From NCBI RefSeq assembly GCF_036347055.1, contig NZ_CP108882.1, positions 7,180,001 through 7,244,000 on the forward strand: a stretch of 64,000 nt of DNA, written 5' to 3'. Shown in pieces: positions 61,939 through 64,000 of this stretch (its first letter is position 1; each line of letters opens with the position of its first letter). The DNA is from Streptomyces sp. NBC_00820. Its GTDB lineage: Bacteria > Actinomycetota > Actinomycetes > Streptomycetales > Streptomycetaceae. The notes beneath the pieces were generated by a model that saw nothing but the letters and a program-made list of their open reading frames with translations, searched no databases and was not told where the DNA came from. A program made the position numbers and the translations under genes.

Positions 61939-63248
61939 GTGCGGATGTCCTTCCTCCCGTGGGCACGGTGGTCCGTGCGGCGCAGGCGGTCCAGCAGGTC
62001 GTCGGCGGGGCAGCGGCCCTGGATGACGTACCGGCCCAGGTACGCGGCCACGGCGTCGGTGACCGCGCGGGTGGCGCCGAGCCGGGGCAGCGCCTGGAGC
62101 GCCGCCGAGAAACAGGTGACGGCGGCGTCGCGCAGCTCGGGGTCGGTGAGACCGTCCCGGGCCGCGTCGGCCCACAGCGGGTTGTGCGGGGCGGGCAGGT
62201 TCAGCGCGCGCTCCGCCAGGGGCTTCACGGCCCGGTGGGCCGTCTCGGCGGCCTCGGCGTCGTCGAACAGTGCCGCCGTCACCGCGAGCGGGACGATCCA
62301 GCCGTCGTCGCCGGGTTGTGCGTCGATCATCCTCAGCTCCAGATGGCCACGCGGCCTGACCGGCGGGAACAGTGTGGTCAGGTGGTAGTCGAGGTCCGCC
62401 CGGGTGGGCGGCCGGGGGGAGTGCGAGCGGGTCCACTCGCGGAAGGTCAGCTCTTCGGGGACCTCCCACGGGCCGTCGTCCCCGCGGACGCACATGACGG
62501 GTGAGTCCAGGACGTGCCGCGCCCAGCCGGCCCGCGGGTCGCCGTCCGGCGGTGGCGCACCGGCGCGGCCCGCGCCGATCTCCATCCACACCAGCTGCCG
62601 GGTGGACCGCCAGCCCGTGGGCCGCCGCCCGACCACGGGGGAGTTGGCGAACGCGGCCACCAGAACCGCGCCCAGCTGGTGCGCCAGCCACCAGCGCTCC
62701 TCGTGCCCCAGCGGGCCCGGCTCCTCGTACCCGGCGTCCAGGCACACCTGGACGGAGGCCGAGGCGCACATCATGTGCCGGCCGGCCGTGCCCGTGCGGT
62801 CCAGGCACGCCTCCATGGCGTCATAGCGAGGTTCGTGAAGGAAACGGCGGGGTGCGTGCCAGGGGTCATGTCCCACGCCGACCAGTCCCAGGTCGTCCTC
62901 GGCGAGGACGGCGCGGACGGTGTCCAGGTCGGCGGAGACGAGGTCCACGCACTCCATCAGGGAGGCGGCGGGGGGCGAGCTGAGCTCCAGCTGCCCGCCG
63001 GGTTCGACGGTGAGCGCCGAGTGCAGCGGCACCGTCCGCAGGGCGGTGTAGGCCGCTGCGAGTCGTTCGGGTGTCACGGGGAGCTGCGGCAGCCGCAGCT
63101 CGTGGACGAGCCATTCCACCTCGACCCCGAGCGTGCGGGGCGGGCCGGTCTTGAAGCAGATTCCCCGTACGAGGGCTTCCACCTCGGCCTCGGTGACGGC
63201 GGTACGACTTTCCGTACATTCACCGCCATCGCTCAATGAGTTGGACAT
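61935..63248 (-). CDS. egtA: Glutamate-cysteine ligase EgtA (GCS2 family)
   Basis: The 437-residue GCS2-type ligase makes gamma-glutamylcysteine, the sulfur donor used by EgtB. Visible family features are LGVEVEWLVHEL near the start, HDPWHAPRRFLHEPRYDAMEACLDRTGTAGRHMMCASASVQVCLDAGY (substrate/ATP-site region), FANSPVVGRRPTGWRSTRQLVW and GHLELRMIDAQPGDDGWIVP. First gene of the operon. ATG 63248 is chosen for AGGAGG eight bases upstream; in-frame ATGs at 63275 and further up lack such a site. Divergent from the TIGR02452 gene. Confidence 0.93.
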   Translation of the reverse strand: MSNSLSDGGECTESRTAVTEAEVEALVRGICFKTGPPRTLGVEVEWLVHELRLPQLPVTPERLAAAYTALRTVPLHSALTVEPGGQLELSSPPAASLMECVDLVSADLDTVRAVLAEDDLGLVGVGHDPWHAPRRFLHEPRYDAMEACLDRTGTAGRHMMCASASVQVCLDAGYEEPGPLGHEERWWLAHQLGAVLVAAFANSPVVGRRPTGWRSTRQLVWMEIGAGRAGAPPPDGDPRAGWARHVLDSPVMCVRGDDGPWEVPEELTFREWTRSHSPRPPTRADLDYHLTTLFPPVRPRGHLELRMIDAQPGDDGWIVPLAVTAALFDDAEAAETAHRAVKPLAERALNLPAPHNPLWADAARDGLTDPELRDAAVTCFSAALQALPRLGATRAVTDAVAAYLGRYVIQGRCPADDLLDRLRRTDHRAHGRKDIRT

Positions 63249-63493
63249 GTCGGGATCCTCCTGAGATTCCACCATGTCGCCGTCCCGGCTTTCGGTGGGC
63301 CGGGCAGGCACTCGTCCCACCCAAGACCCTCGCACCGAATCGCACAAGGGCGCCCATCGGGACGTTCGGGATCGGTCATCACCGCTTCCTCGCGCGTTTC
63401 CGCCCGCTTCGGGCCAGGGAAACTCCGTTGCATCGCCTCACCAGCATCACTCAGGATGCGTGCGTGAGCACGACGGGGAAGAACACGAGGTCC

Positions 63494-63530
63494 GCGCTCA
63501 TGGCGCCCACGGGGGTGGCGCCATGAGCGC
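63494..63530 (+). promoter_or_regulatory. 14-bp perfect hairpin enclosing the TIGR02452 start codon
   Basis: GCGCTCATGGCGCC (63494-63507) is perfectly complementary to GGCGCCATGAGCGC (63517-63530) with a 9-nt loop. The right arm holds the ATG (63523) of the TIGR02452 gene; the left arm holds the ATG (63500) of a tiny upstream ORF. In mRNA it would hide the start codon. Confidence 0.8.
63500..63526 (+). CDS. Eight-codon upstream ORF (MAPTGVAP) overlapping the next start
   Basis: ATG 63500 is preceded by GAGG (63487-63490) at nine bases and encodes MAPTGVAP, ending with the TGA of an ATGA overlap at 63523-63526. Translating it would open the hairpin and pass ribosomes to the overlapping ATG. 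Whether it is translated is unknown. Confidence 0.5.
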   Translation: MAPTGVAP

Positions 63531-64000
63531 GCGGCTGCGCGGGATCGCGGCGGAGACCGAGGCGATCGTGGCGGCGGGGGGCTACCGCGCGCCGGACGGC
63601 GCGGAGGTGTCCCTGACGGCGGAGGTCGAGGCCGCCAGGGCGGCGACAAGGATGTACGGCCCCGAACCGGTCCTGGTGCCGGCGGGGGCGCCCGGAGCGC
63701 CTGAGACCGGCACGTTCTTCGAGGTCACCGGCGAGAGCAGCCTGGAGGCCGCCCGCCGACTGGCCGCCGGCGCACCGGTGGCCGTCCTCAACTTCTCCTC
63801 GGCCCGGAACCCGGGCGGCGGCTACCTGAACGGCGCCCAGGCCCAGGAAGAGGCCCTCTGCCGCGCCTCGGCGCTGTACACCTGTCTGCTCCAGGCCCGC
63901 GCCTTCTACGACCACCACCGCGCGCACCGTGACCCGCTCTACTCCGACCGGGTGATCCACAGCCCGGCCGTGCCGGTGTTCCGCGACGACCGGGGCCGGC
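63523..64000 (+). CDS. TIGR02452 family protein (microbial PARG/macrodomain-like), 3' end outside window
   Basis: The first 159 residues of a TIGR02452-type protein are present: a helical lead (RLRGIAAETEAIVAAGGYRAPDGAEVSL), then VTGESSLEAARRLAAGAPVAVLNFSSARNPGGGYLNGAQAQEEALCRASALYTCL, and a final DPLYSDRVIHSPAVPVFRDDRG. NFSSARNPGGGYLNGAQAQEE corresponds to the PARG signature GGGx(6-8)QEE, so ADP-ribose glycohydrolase activity is likely. Such enzymes reverse ADP-ribosylation or act in NAD-related defence. Start ATG 63523 is within the hairpin described above. Divergent from egtA with a 274-bp gap containing both promoters. Confidence 0.9.
   Translation, partial: MSARLRGIAAETEAIVAAGGYRAPDGAEVSLTAEVEAARAATRMYGPEPVLVPAGAPGAPETGTFFEVTGESSLEAARRLAAGAPVAVLNFSSARNPGGGYLNGAQAQEEALCRASALYTCLLQARAFYDHHRAHRDPLYSDRVIHSPAVPVFRDDRGR

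Overview
The window is chromosomal DNA of a Streptomyces. The GC content is very high, GTG/TTG starts are frequent, stop and start codons often overlap (ATGA/GTGA), and many genes are actinomycete-specific: an RmdA-type c-di-GMP protein, ergothioneine genes, a mycothiol-type isomerase domain, a SpoIIE-type phosphatase and a CU044_2847/SAV_2336-type conflict system. From memory, gene order resembles the S. coelicolor left arm from the WS/DGAT gene SCO0958 down to the egt genes around SCO0910. That synteny was not computed here. No rRNA, tRNA, CRISPR array or intact insertion sequence was seen.

1-13455: the end of a GH92 alpha-mannosidase, a wax-ester/diacylglycerol acyltransferase, an unusual zinc-ribbon SDR protein, a DinB/maleylpyruvate-isomerase-like protein, a degenerate HD protein, a 57-residue peptide gene, a GNAT, an amidase, a secreted I36-type inhibitor, a lipoprotein and a complete GH38 alpha-mannosidase.

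13456-18414: a damaged sugar (probably L-fucose or L-rhamnose) catabolic operon. It has two abrupt junctions. At about 13882 the end of a GNAT gene meets a sugar-ABC ATPase that has lost its first half. At about 15553 a sugar permease is cut and joined out of frame to an SDR dehydrogenase that has lost its first residues. The downstream aldo/keto reductase and lactonase-type amidohydrolase are intact, while the mutarotase between them looks decayed.

18415-33820: a lipase maturation factor, a PAS-GAF-PP2C-ATPase regulator, an Fpg/Nei glycosylase, an ECF sigma/anti-sigma pair with a hypothetical protein between them, a CapA-like lipoprotein with altered active-site motifs, an amino-acid permease, a universal stress protein, a polysaccharide deacetylase, a class F sortase divergent from an Asn/Gly-repeat surface protein, and a DUF4239 membrane protein with a polyproline partner.

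33821-43431: an SCO0930-type lipoprotein, an S-adenosyl methyltransferase translationally coupled to an RmdA-like PAS-GGDEF-EAL protein, two small unknown genes, and a LysR regulator divergent from a three-gene succinate dehydrogenase (sdhCAB).

43555-50479: a four-gene operon built like the VMAP-type NTP-dependent conflict systems. It encodes a CU044_2847 protein, a trypsin-like/VMAP-C-type protein, a MoxR AAA+ ATPase and a large SAV_2336-type protein with a vWA-like region, a pseudokinase and a degenerate MinD-like domain. This is the best candidate for an interesting system in the window.

50698-64000: a short UvrA-like ATPase, a small antitoxin-like protein, an LLM flavin oxidoreductase with two palindromic sites upstream, a three-gene exported/ESX-like module (54695-58146), dodecin, the tightly overlapping ergothioneine operon egtABCD, and a divergent TIGR02452 (PARG-like) gene whose start codon lies in a 14-bp hairpin and overlaps a tiny upstream ORF.
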